Below, piece after piece: positions 31,452-41,024 of a stretch of 64,000 nucleotides of DNA. A model generated the notes under the pieces. The model was not told the DNA's origin. It did not search any database and saw nothing but the letters and a program-made list of their open reading frames with translations. The translations under genes and the position numbers were made by a program. The stretch covers positions 111,295,806 through 111,359,805 of the forward strand of contig CM076849.1 of the NCBI GenBank assembly GCA_039519185.1, given 5' to 3'. Positions within the stretch are counted from its first letter, which is position 1. The number at the start of each line of letters is the position of its first letter. This stretch comes from Astragalus membranaceus. Lineage: Eukaryota; Streptophyta; Magnoliopsida; Fabales; Fabaceae.

Positions 31452-32872
31452 GATGAGCACAGAGGGCTCAGGATGAGCGCAGAGGGCTCAGGAGGAGCAC
31501 AGAGGGCTCAGGATGAGCACAGAGGGCTCAGGATGAGCGCAGAGGGCTCAGGAGGAGCACAGAGGGCTCAGGAGGAGCACAGAGGGCTCAGGATGAGCGC
31601 AGAGGGCTCAGGATGAGCGCAGAGGGCTCAGGGGGAGCACAGAGGACTCGGGAGGAGCACAGAAGGCTCAAGAGGAGCACAGAGGGCTCAAGAGGGAGCA
31701 CAGAGGGCTCAGGAGGGAGCACAGAGGGCTCAGGAGGAGCGCAGAGGGCTCAGGAGGAGCACTGAAGGCTCAGGATGAGCACAGAGGGCTCAGGATGAGC
31801 GCAGAGGGCTCAGGAGGAGCACAGAGGGCTCAGGAGGAGCACAGAGGGCTCAGGATGAGCGCAGAGGGCTCAGGGGGAGCACAGAGGACTCGGGAGGAGC
31901 ACAGAAGGCTCAAGAGGAGCACAGAAGGCTCAAGAGGAGCACAGAGGGCTCAGGAGGGAGCACAGAGGGCTCAGGAGGAGCGCAGAGGGCTCAGGAGGAG
32001 CACAGAGGGCTCAGGAGGAGCACAGAGGGCTCAGGATGAGCACAGAGGGCTCAGGGGGAGCACAGAGGGCTTAGGATGAGCGCAGAGGGCTCAGGGGGAG
32101 CACAGAGGGCTCAGGCGGAGCGCAGAGGGCTCAGGGGGAGCACAGAGGGCTCAGGAGGAGCACAGAGGGCTCAGGGGGAGCACAGAGGGCTCAGGAGGAG
32201 CACAGAGGGCTCAGGAGGAGCACAGAGGGCTCAGGATGAGCACAGAGGGCTCAGGATGAGCACAGAGGGCTCAGGGGGAGCACAGAGGGCTCAGGATGAG
32301 CGTAGAGGGCTCAGGGGGAGCACAGAGGGCTCAGGCGGAGCGCAGAGGGCTCAGGGGGAGCACAGAGGGCTCAGGGGAGCACAGAGGGCTCAGGATGAGC
32401 ACAGAGGGCTCAGGGGGAGCACAGAGGGCTCAGGGGGAGCACAGGGGCTCAGGGGGAGAACAGAGGGCTCAGGATGAGCACAGAGGGCTCAAGATGAGCG
32501 CAGAGGGCTCAGGATGAGCACAGAGGGCTCAGGATGAGCACAGAGGGCTCAGGGGAGCACAGAGGGCTCAGGATGAGCACAGAGGGCTCAGGGGGAGCAC
32601 AGAGGGCTCAGGGGGAGCACAGAGGGCTCAGGGGGAGCACAGAGGGCTCAGGAGGAGCACAGAGGGCTCAGGAGGAGCACAGAGGGCTCAAGATGAGCGC
32701 AGAGGGCTCAGGATGAGCGCAGAGGGCTCAGGAGGAGCACAGAGGGCTCAGGATGAGCACAGAGGGCTCAGGGGGAGCACAGAGGGCTCAGGATGAGCGC
32801 AGAGGGCTCAGGGGGAGCACAAAGGGCTCAGGCGGAGCGCAGAGGGCTCAGGGGGAGCACAGAGGGCTCACA
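31452..32872 (+). repeat. 20-bp satellite-like array, about 71 copies
   Basis: Unit GAGCACAGAGGGCTCAGGAG with variants at the 6th base (GAGCGC) and last bases (AGGAT, AGGAG, AGGGG, AGGCG); a few 19- or 21-bp units occur. Each unit contains GAGC/GCTC around ACAGAGG. Because 20 is not a multiple of 3, all three plus-strand frames read the same 20-residue period without stops, which creates spurious open frames. Blocks of variants recur about 240 bp apart, suggesting higher-order duplication. Confidence 0.95.
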
Positions 32873-35147
32873 AATTCTGTTGATTGGTTGATTTGAAATG
32901 ACCGATGCTGCTGTATTGGATTGAGGTACCTGCATGCGTTAGTTGATGCAAGGAATGGTGCATGGTGTATGGGTGCATGTTATGCGGATGCATGCAATGC
33001 TCATGATTTTGGTGTGATGATGAATGTGGTGAAATGCTATTCCTGATTCTTCATCTCTTTGATTTTTCTTTTGCCTTCTTTTCTTTTTCTATGAAATATC
33101 TGATGCAAAATGTGATGCTCTAATGATGAATGACATGCAATGATTTTGTTTTCCCTTTTTTTTTTTTTGAAGTGCGAACATTGATATGATGCCAACGCAA
33201 TGAAAAGATTTCTGCCTTTTCTTCTTTACTATGCAAGTATTAATATGGTGCAACTGACGTGGAACATTTTTCTTTTTGCTTATGTGAGGAATGCACAAAA
33301 TGTGAAGATGCAAATGTAATGCTTTGATGCATATGCTATAATGAATAGATTGAAATACCTAGATGCGTGAGGTAAACATTTTTGTGATGATGAGATGCGA
33401 GACTTTAAATGCAAGGTCTTGAGATGGTTATTTGACCATTCTGTTGAAAAATTGAATTTGATTCAACCTCTGGTGTTCTCAAGGTTTTTATTTACAAACA
33501 ACCTCACTTGTTTTCTATCTCTTTCCATGATGACTGAATTTTAGATATCACGTTAACAACTTGTGTTCTCTCTTTTTGAAGCATTGTCTAGTAAGCATGC
33601 ATAGGAGTGCAAATGTGAATGAATGAGTCAGTTAACTTGGAATTGGTTTAGGGCATGGACTTTTATGGCAAGTGAAGGAATGACCGACATGGCTATTGCC
33701 GAAGCTTGTGAGGGATCAAGAGATACAAGATTGCCCCAATTCAGGTCTTTGATGAGTGAATAGTTTGCCCCTGTCTAATGACAACAACTAGGGATGTAGA
33801 AGATGATGAATTGGGAACGCTTCGGCTCTTGGGATGAAAGCTGGAATGAAAGAGGTTTTGCTTCAACCCACAGAATTTGATGTTGCCCCAGTCATAACAA
33901 GGACAAAGCTGCCCCAATCAGAATGACAAGGTCTTGTTTGGGATAGTGAGTTGAGAGATTGCCCCGGTGAGGTTTTTATGGGAATGACTGAGGTGAAGGA
34001 ATGGGAATGCACTTGCCCCACTTTGGAATGACATTGATAACTGGAGTGACATGGGATGGGCATTGAACAGACTTTCCCAAGACTAGGGTGTGTGGGTGGT
34101 GAAGAGAATGCCCCAACTTTTGGGTCTGAGTGGTATTCTCAGTGCAAATCTTTGGTTCTCTACTGATGTCTTGACTTTTGGTGCGAAAGAATCCTTACCT
34201 GGTGATCACTAAACCTTGTTTTAATGCATCTTGAATGTGTTTTGGGGTGCAAGTCCCTCTTTTTTTATTTTGTCAGCTTTCTTTTTTTCTGACTGTTCGT
34301 TTTTGTTTCCTCAGTTCTCTTTTTTCTGAGGGTTTATTCTTTCTTGATCAGCTTTCTTTTTTCTGATCGTTTGTTTTTCTTTTGAGCAAACACACTGTAC
34401 ATAGATAAGCTTATTCGTCCTAAGATTAGAATTTGAGTGAACAAAAGCAACCGGTCATTGATCGGAATGGACTTTTCGGGATTGTGGTGTTTTGTGGAGG
34501 AAGGAGGGTTAGGCTTAATGAAGTGTTTGAGGCTAATGGGAGGATGAGTTTTGTTCGGTGTTGATTGACGGTTGATGGTCTATGAGGAAGATGGTTATTG
34601 GGCTTGTTTGGGCTCTGTTAAAGCACATTCGTGTCTCATGGTAGAATGACTAAGGGGTTTGATGTTGAGGCCAAAGGAAGTGTTTGAAGGTTTATGGAAC
34701 CAGGTGTTGGAATGATGAAGTGTTTGAAGGTTTATTTAGATAAGGATCTCTTGTATTTTGTGGTAACATGTACCAGCTCACCACTTACATTTCTTTTGTA
34801 TTTTCTTTTGTTTTAGGATTTTCATTTTTGAATTCCCCTTTTCTTTTTGATTTTTTTTTTTTTTATGATTTTTTTGTTTTATGATTCTTTTCCTTCTTTG
34901 ACTCGGGTGAGCTGATAAAAAGTGATGCACTGTTTTTTTTTATTTGGGGTGATCCTTGTCTAGGGTGATTTTTGGATTTTGGGTTTTCTTGGCTCAAGGT
35001 GGGTAGGAAAGGGACTTTCTGGGATTTTGGGGTTTTTGAGGAGATGGCCAAACTTCATTTCAAAACCCGATTGCTTATTTCTATAAGACTTAACTTTAGA
35101 ACAATAATTTATCTATCTTCATGTGTTTGCTCTTTTTCCTTTTTTGT

Positions 35148-35244
35148 GCCCTAATTTTTGCCTGGACCGCTCTTTGCGAGTTTTCAGTCCACCGGGCGCT
35201 CCTTTTTGCCTAGGCCGCCCTTTGCGGGTTTTCAACCTAGCGAG
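35148..35244 (+). repeat. Two M3 stem-loops in element B
   Basis: 35148-35197: outer GCCC/GGGC, arms TGGACCG/CAGTCCA (one mismatch), inner CTC/GAG. 35209-35244: arms CTAGG/CCTAG, inner CCC/GGG. Stem bases differ from the copies at 932-1171 while pairing is largely maintained. Confidence 0.7.
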
Positions 35245-36120
35245 CTTGTTTTCTTGTTTATTATATCATTTTTTTGAGAGACTTGCACTGAAGGAAAATG
35301 ATATTAATCAAAGGGTATTAATGATCACAGACTTGCCCCAGCATGGAGGACTTAAAGCATTAGAATGAACCAGAAGTCAAATACGCACTGATGGGGAGAA
35401 TATGCACTTATGGGTGGACGGGAAACTGTGGTAAGGGAGGAAAACCAACGGACTCAAACAAGAGAATGTACTCATAGCATGCGCGCTCATTAGAAGAATG
35501 CTTCACGGAGAGTTAACATCAGTTAAAAATTTGTTTTTGCTTTGATACACTATTTCAGTCTTTTGCCATGGGATGCAGTGTTTTGAAAGAAATGCAAATG
35601 AGCTATTGATTTGAAAAACTGAGTGCCTTGGAACACTTTGAGTTTGCAACCAAGTAAGGATAAACTTTTTCAAAAGGGATGATTGTTTCGCAAGAACGTC
35701 TCGCTTCTCATCACAACTCTTTATTTTATGCAATGAATGAATGAACAAATGATGATATGCAAGTATGATGCAAATGCGTGGAGAATGACCACTCGAAGAG
35801 TGTGGCTTGTTCTAAATAATTTTGTTATCTTTAATGCAAGACAAAATATGGAATGCGAATGCGAATGATGCAAGAATGATGCCCCTTTTTTCAAAATGAT
35901 TTTTGATTTCGATTTTTTTTATTTTTTTTTTATTTTTTAGAGGCGAGACAAGGTACGAAATACCAATGCCCCCTTTTTCTTTTGAATGATGAAAGATGCA
36001 GGAATGATGCTTTTCTCTAAATGATGACGATATTTTTTTTTTAGTTTTGGAACATGATGTTGAAAATTATTTGGAGATGCAAATGATTTATTGGGAAAAA
36101 AGGTTTTTTAGAAAAATGTG

Positions 36121-36188
36121 CTTGACGGGGTATGACCCGCTCCTACGTATCCCCATTGTAATGAGGAATCAAAGCTTGCGTAGTTCTA
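36121..36188 (+). repeat. M1 module copy in the element B 3' noncoding region
   Basis: CGGG/CCCG, then CTACG...CGTAG enclosing TCC-CATT/AATG-GGA. The inner stem differs from all LTR copies but is paired. Confidence 0.75.
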
Positions 36189-36741
36189 CTGTGTCTTTTT
36201 TGAAATAATGCTTATGCATGAAAGTCTCATCTTGGATGCTTATGCTATGTAGATGATAATTGTTTTTGTTTTATCTTTATGTGATGAAAGGGAATGCGAG
36301 ATGAATGGTTTTTTTTTTTTTTAAAATTGGAATTTTATGCAATGCAAATGATGCAATGATGCAAGGATGCTTTTTTGTGTTTTTGCAGAAAGAGGATATT
36401 TACAGCTGGTGATTTGAAAATTTTCACACTATATGCCACCTCATATAGGCGTTTATTGAAAAGGAAAAGCATATCTTTTTTATTTTCGAAGATTTTGAAG
36501 GAAAAATTGATTGAACTGAATGCAACAATGCAGCACATGATTTGGGAAAGCCCTTGTGACCTAAAAAGGGGGTAGAACCTATGATCTAAGGCACTTCAGG
36601 GATAATCTTCTCATGTAGCTCTATTCACACCCTCACAAAGGTCATCAGAGCCACAGTCCCTCTCATGAAAATCCCCGTAAATGCAGCAAACTGCTAGATA
36701 CGAAATATCATGAAAGAGCACAACTCTGATTGAAACTTTCG

Positions 36742-36786
36742 CGAGTAGCCAAACGGACAAAGGTCCTGATGGGCTCCCACTACTCG
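36742..36786 (+). repeat. M2 double hairpin copy
   Basis: Outer CGAGT...ACTCG and AGCC/GGCT; inner GGAC/GTCC closing AAAG; linker TGATG. Confidence 0.75.
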
Positions 36787-37306
36787 AATCCACTCATCCT
36801 ATGGTATCCTAACAGACCTGGGTTATGGTCTCTTTCTCTAATCACATGGCCTCAAGGTACAAGTGGTGTGTGCGAAGGGCATTTCCTCAAAACTACCCCA
36901 CCTGCAAATGAAAATCCAGACAGTCCAGACAATAGCATGTTGTCTACCCTAGGGTTTAATATCATTCAAATACAACTAGCCTAGGGTACCAACAACAAAC
37001 ACATTACTTATTTCAGAAAGGGAGCTGAGAAGAAGGGACATGATAGGATTGGGGAGAAATGCATGAGCTTACCTTGAAGAAAAGGAGCAAAGAAAGAAGG
37101 GAACATGGGGGTTGGGAGAATGCATGAGCATAAACATATAAAAAGAAAAGGATTAAAAGAAGAGATAAGGAACAACAAAGAAAACAAATGCATATGCCCA
37201 CAATCAATGATAAGAAAGAAAGGCAAACAAGGTATTAATCAAATCAACAATACATTAAACCACACATTTTAATTAGTTAGGCTTGACCCTCGTCTTTAAA
37301 AAATAA

Positions 37307-37330
37307 AGGGTCCCCAGTGGAGTCGCCAGC
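37307..37330 (+). other. Polypurine tract and conserved pre-LTR words of element B
   Basis: AAATAAAGGGTCCCCAGTGG and AGTCGCCAGC immediately before the 3' LTR at 37331; the same CCCCAG..GAGTCGCCA words precede the LTR at 4635. Confidence 0.55.
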
Positions 37331-40195
37331 TGTTGCGCCCGAAAAATCCCCCGTTGGAGAACCCTCCTCGTTCACAACTTTTCTAAAATCAATGAAGCCA
37401 CCACCAATATTTATTAGGGAAAATATTAGGAAAACCTTTTTTGGAAAGCGATTGGTCTTGCGAAACTAGAGAATAGGGTTCGGGGGTCGGTTACGCGCAG
37501 GGAAGGTGTTAGCACCCCACACGTCCTCTCTACTGAGAGGGAACCTTTAATTAAATGTGTGGTTTTAGTGTGTTGACTTGAAAATACTTAATTTTGCCTC
37601 TTTATTTCTTATTGGAAATGAACTAAAGAACTTAATGAAATTTTTATTGTGGCGAGAAAGGAGGAAAAAAGGGTTTTTAGAAAAAAGTGCTTGACGGGAC
37701 ATGGCCCGCTCCTACGTATCTCCCGGTGCGATGGAGAATTCAAAGCTACGTAGTTCTTGGTTCTTTTTGGAAAGTTTTTGTTTTTTATCTTTTTTTAGTG
37801 AGTTTTTTGAAATAGGACGAGCATTAGCAAATGATTAAACTAGCAGAGGCTATGATGAATCACTGCTAAATACTCAAAAAGAGTTATACCGCTAGTCAAA
37901 CGAACAAAGGTTCTGATGGACTATTTGATAACAACTCGTTCTTATTATCTTTTTTGAAAGTGATTTTCGAAAGAGATTGATTTGCACGATGATCAAACTA
38001 ACAAAGGTTATGATGGATCATCGTTTATTATTCTTATGAGAAAAGGACATTGCCACTAATAGCTAAACGAACAAAGGTTCTGATGAGCTACTAGCAACAA
38101 TGGATTTGAAAACGATCCTTTTTGAAAATGATTTGTTTATGGTTGCGAAAAGGATTTTTATTCGTTGCGCTTGACGAGAACGTGACTCGCTCCTACGTAT
38201 CCCAAATGGGAATCAAAGCGACGTAGTTCTAATGAAAATGTTTAATCAGGGGTTTGAAAAGGGAAGAGCTTTCATAACGATCGAGCAAGCAAAGGCTTTG
38301 AGCGATCATTACTAATAACCCTTGATGGCGTTCATGACAATCAAACAAGCCAAGGCTTTGAGTGATAGTCACTAATAACTCGCGTTAATTGGAAAAAGGT
38401 TTGAAAGATTTTTGGAAGAAGGGTGAAGGTATTATCAATGATTGATTATAAAAGTTCAAACACGTTCAATAATCACGAAATCATGCGTATGTTGAACATT
38501 AATCAAGACTAAACATGCCAACATGATCAAAAGACCCACTTATCAGGGATGCAAGGTAAAGTTCTCAAAGCAAGTGTGTGTAGGAAGGAGTGTATTTACC
38601 CTAATGACTCTATGCTACAACAGGCATGTAGACTTACGTCTTCATTAGGAGGTCATACACATGGATGGAATGACATATTGAATCAAGACTTTAAAGTGCA
38701 TCAAAACAAGCAAGCAATTGATCAATAGGCATAGAATGGTCTTAATTAAACTGAGGAACATATGAGCAACGATCTCTCAATAACATGAACGAAGGGGGGG
38801 AAATTGCATCAAGGCTAAGGTAAGCCTATCCTTTGCATTTATGAATAAGTGCCCAAAGGCTAATAACACAATCAAAGAGGAGGGAGCATCAAGGTTTTGG
38901 GTAACCTATCCTTTGCAATACCCCACGGACCTTAAACCATAAACCTAACTGTCTTTTATCCATTAAGAAGTTAAAAAAGGGGAGGTTGAATCATCTGAAA
39001 CCGTCTTCACCACTTAGAACATGATGCACTAGGCATAAGTGGGAATCATATGGTTCATCATCGACAATGGATAAGAATATACAAGGACAAGTAAGTAAAC
39101 ACTAAAAGCTAAGTTGAATTACATTGAGCAGTTTTGGCACGGATCATAATAATTAAATATTAACAAATGTAACGACAGAAATACCTCTAATGAAGGCAGA
39201 TATTACAACTTTGAAGAACGCGACCCCAACTAACTCTTGCAGAAGATCAGCTCAGACGGACCAGCGGAACGAATAGAGCAAAAATAAAGTGTAGAAGAGT
39301 TTCTTCTTTCTAAAGAGGGATTTCGCGAAAAATGAGTTTCTGGAAGTGAGATTTGCGAAAATTGTCTTCTCTGATCTTGTGAAAGAATCGTCCCTTTTTT
39401 TGGTCCTCCCCCCAAAATGTGACTTGAGGCTGCCTATTTATAGGCTTAGGAAAGCGTAGGAATTTGAAAAAACATTTATTGCAAGGATGAATCGATTGTT
39501 TGATGAAGTGTAACAAGTGTATAATCGATTCCTTGCCTTTGCAAAATCACATGAATCGATTTCAAGCTTTAGTTAAATGAGAGAGGAATCGATTCTTGGC
39601 TCTTTGGAAAACATGGGAATCGATTCTTTGCTCTTCGAAAACAAGTAGGAATCGATTTTCAGGACATCTATCATAGGGGAAAATCGATTCTTCACTTAGT
39701 TGAAACAATTAAGAATCGATTTTCAGGACATCTATCATAGGTGAAAATCGATTCTTCACTTAGTTGAAACAATTAGGAATCGATTTTCAGGACATCCATC
39801 ATAGGTGAAAATCGATTCTTCACCTAGTTGAAACAATTAGGAATCGATTCATGGCCTATGGGATGGCTTGAAAATCGATTTCATGGCCCTTTAGAGTATA
39901 CTATAAATCGATTCTTAGCCTTTGGTATACAATAGAAATTGATTCTTGTTTTCCACAAAATTGTTTTTTTAGGTTTTTGCCATGCATGCATAAAATATTT
40001 TCCAAAGCTTGCCATGCATGCATAACATATTTTCAAAACCCTAATTTCCCAAAAAGTGCATTCTAACCCTAAAAATGATTTCAAAAACTTTGGAATGGCT
40101 TCTAGGACCCAAAATGCAATGCATAATTTATTATATATATTTTTGTGTGGAAAATTAGGGTTTGGACCTAAGCCGGACAAAATTGGGGTATGACA
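37331..40195 (+). repeat. 3' LTR of element B
   Basis: 2865 bp, complete (TGTTGCGCCC ... GGGGTATGACA) and followed by the CTACG duplication. It repeats the M1/M2 block and the AATCGATT array of the 5' LTR. Confidence 0.95.
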
Positions 40196-40200
40196 CTACG

Positions 40201-40378
40201 AAGGGCAGATGTCGGTTTAAAGAATGCCGCCCAGGGGAAGCTAGCCCCCAACTAGGAAGGACCATACAGAATCACTGCAGAAACCGGCAATGGCACCTAC
40301 AAGCTTGAGTCTTTGAGTAAGGAACCAATACCCAGGACATGGAACGCAGACAAGCTAAGGAAATTTGTTGTTATCTGA
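40201..40378 (+). pseudogene. Element C integrase C-terminus, end of pol
   Basis: Continues LRRADVGLKNAAQGKLAPNW, EGPYRITAETGNGTYKLE and NADKLRKFVVI to TGA at 40376-40378. The match to other Tat-clade pol tails confirms that element B was inserted into this domain. Confidence 0.85.
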
Positions 40379-41024
40379 GAAACCTCATTACCCAAAGAAT
40401 AGTAATTGTATTGAATGAGAAAACCAATGTAACTCTATGAATGAACTATGCACAATGATGAATGAAATGGTTTTCACAACAACATGTTGTCAAATATTGT
40501 TTTGCAAATTCTCATTCTTACGTGCAGCGCAGCAAATCCGGTCCCGACGCAACAGCAGGGGACAGTGTGACCAAGTCTGACGGTAGAAAGGGGCGGCATG
40601 AGATCGACGCTACGATCGTTTGCGTCTTCCTATAAACCAAGACACGAGCCAGCTGGCTCGCTTTATCAAAACGACTATGACCGTGTCGCAACCCCTGGAG
40701 GGCGAGTTATAATCAGGTCGGGCACTGGTAAACTGCCCCCGAGGTACACCTGACCATGAGATTACGTTAGTATAACACTCTTAAGATTACACACGATGTA
40801 TCTAGAGCCCGATAGCCAAAACTCAACTTTCGATCTGAGTAAGCGAGATAGATAGTCAATTGGTGCACCGAAAAGCAAAGGATGGTTCAAGACAAACACT
40901 GGCGGTACAATAAATACACAAACGACCAAAGGTGACCCCAAATCGAAGTCGAGGTTTCACCAAAATCCAAGAGGTACGAAAATTCAAAGTACATAGGTCA
41001 AAGGAAGTTAAAACAACTAAACAT
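40379..41024 (+). other. Element C 3' region, part 1 (noncoding)
   Basis: No coding sequence recognised. It contains GCATGAGATCGACGCTACGA (about 40597), shared with the reversed family member at 10645-12588. Confidence 0.5.

Larger units (their letters stand above)
32873..37306 (+). mobile_element. Element B 3' noncoding region
   Basis: AT-rich, with no coding sequence recognised. It holds recurrent ATGCAA words (32920-33420, 35700-36370), seven TTGCCCC-type words in 33730-34110, two M3 hairpins (35148-35244), one M1 (36121-36188) and one M2 (36742-36786). The order parallels 1-4634, supporting common descent of the two elements. Confidence 0.75.
27335..40195 (+). mobile_element. Element B: coding-free Ogre-like LTR element with hairpin modules and satellite arrays
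   Basis: 12,861 bp with a perfect 5-bp target duplication CTACG (27330-27334 and 40196-40200), termini TGTTGCGCCC and GGGGTATGACA. LTRs are 27335-30186 and 37331-40195; they differ at about 16 substitutions and one indel, near 0.6%, so B is young but older than A (inference). The internal region has no gag or pol. The 5' LTR lacks its last 12 bases and there is no PBS at the junction, so a deletion after insertion is the simplest explanation. The internal 3' region parallels 1-4634 of the window. Confidence 0.9.

Noticed and set aside
30641..31460. Long minus-strand open frames with periodic FSVCTPSAHF / FLSARQVPI peptides
   Set aside because: They are translations of the 32-bp tandem repeat in several phases. 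No start context, domain or non-repetitive part supports a gene.
31386..32716. Plus-strand open frames with EHRGLR/AEGSGG repeats
   Set aside because: Caused by the 20-bp unit, which is open in every plus frame. No gene-like flanks.
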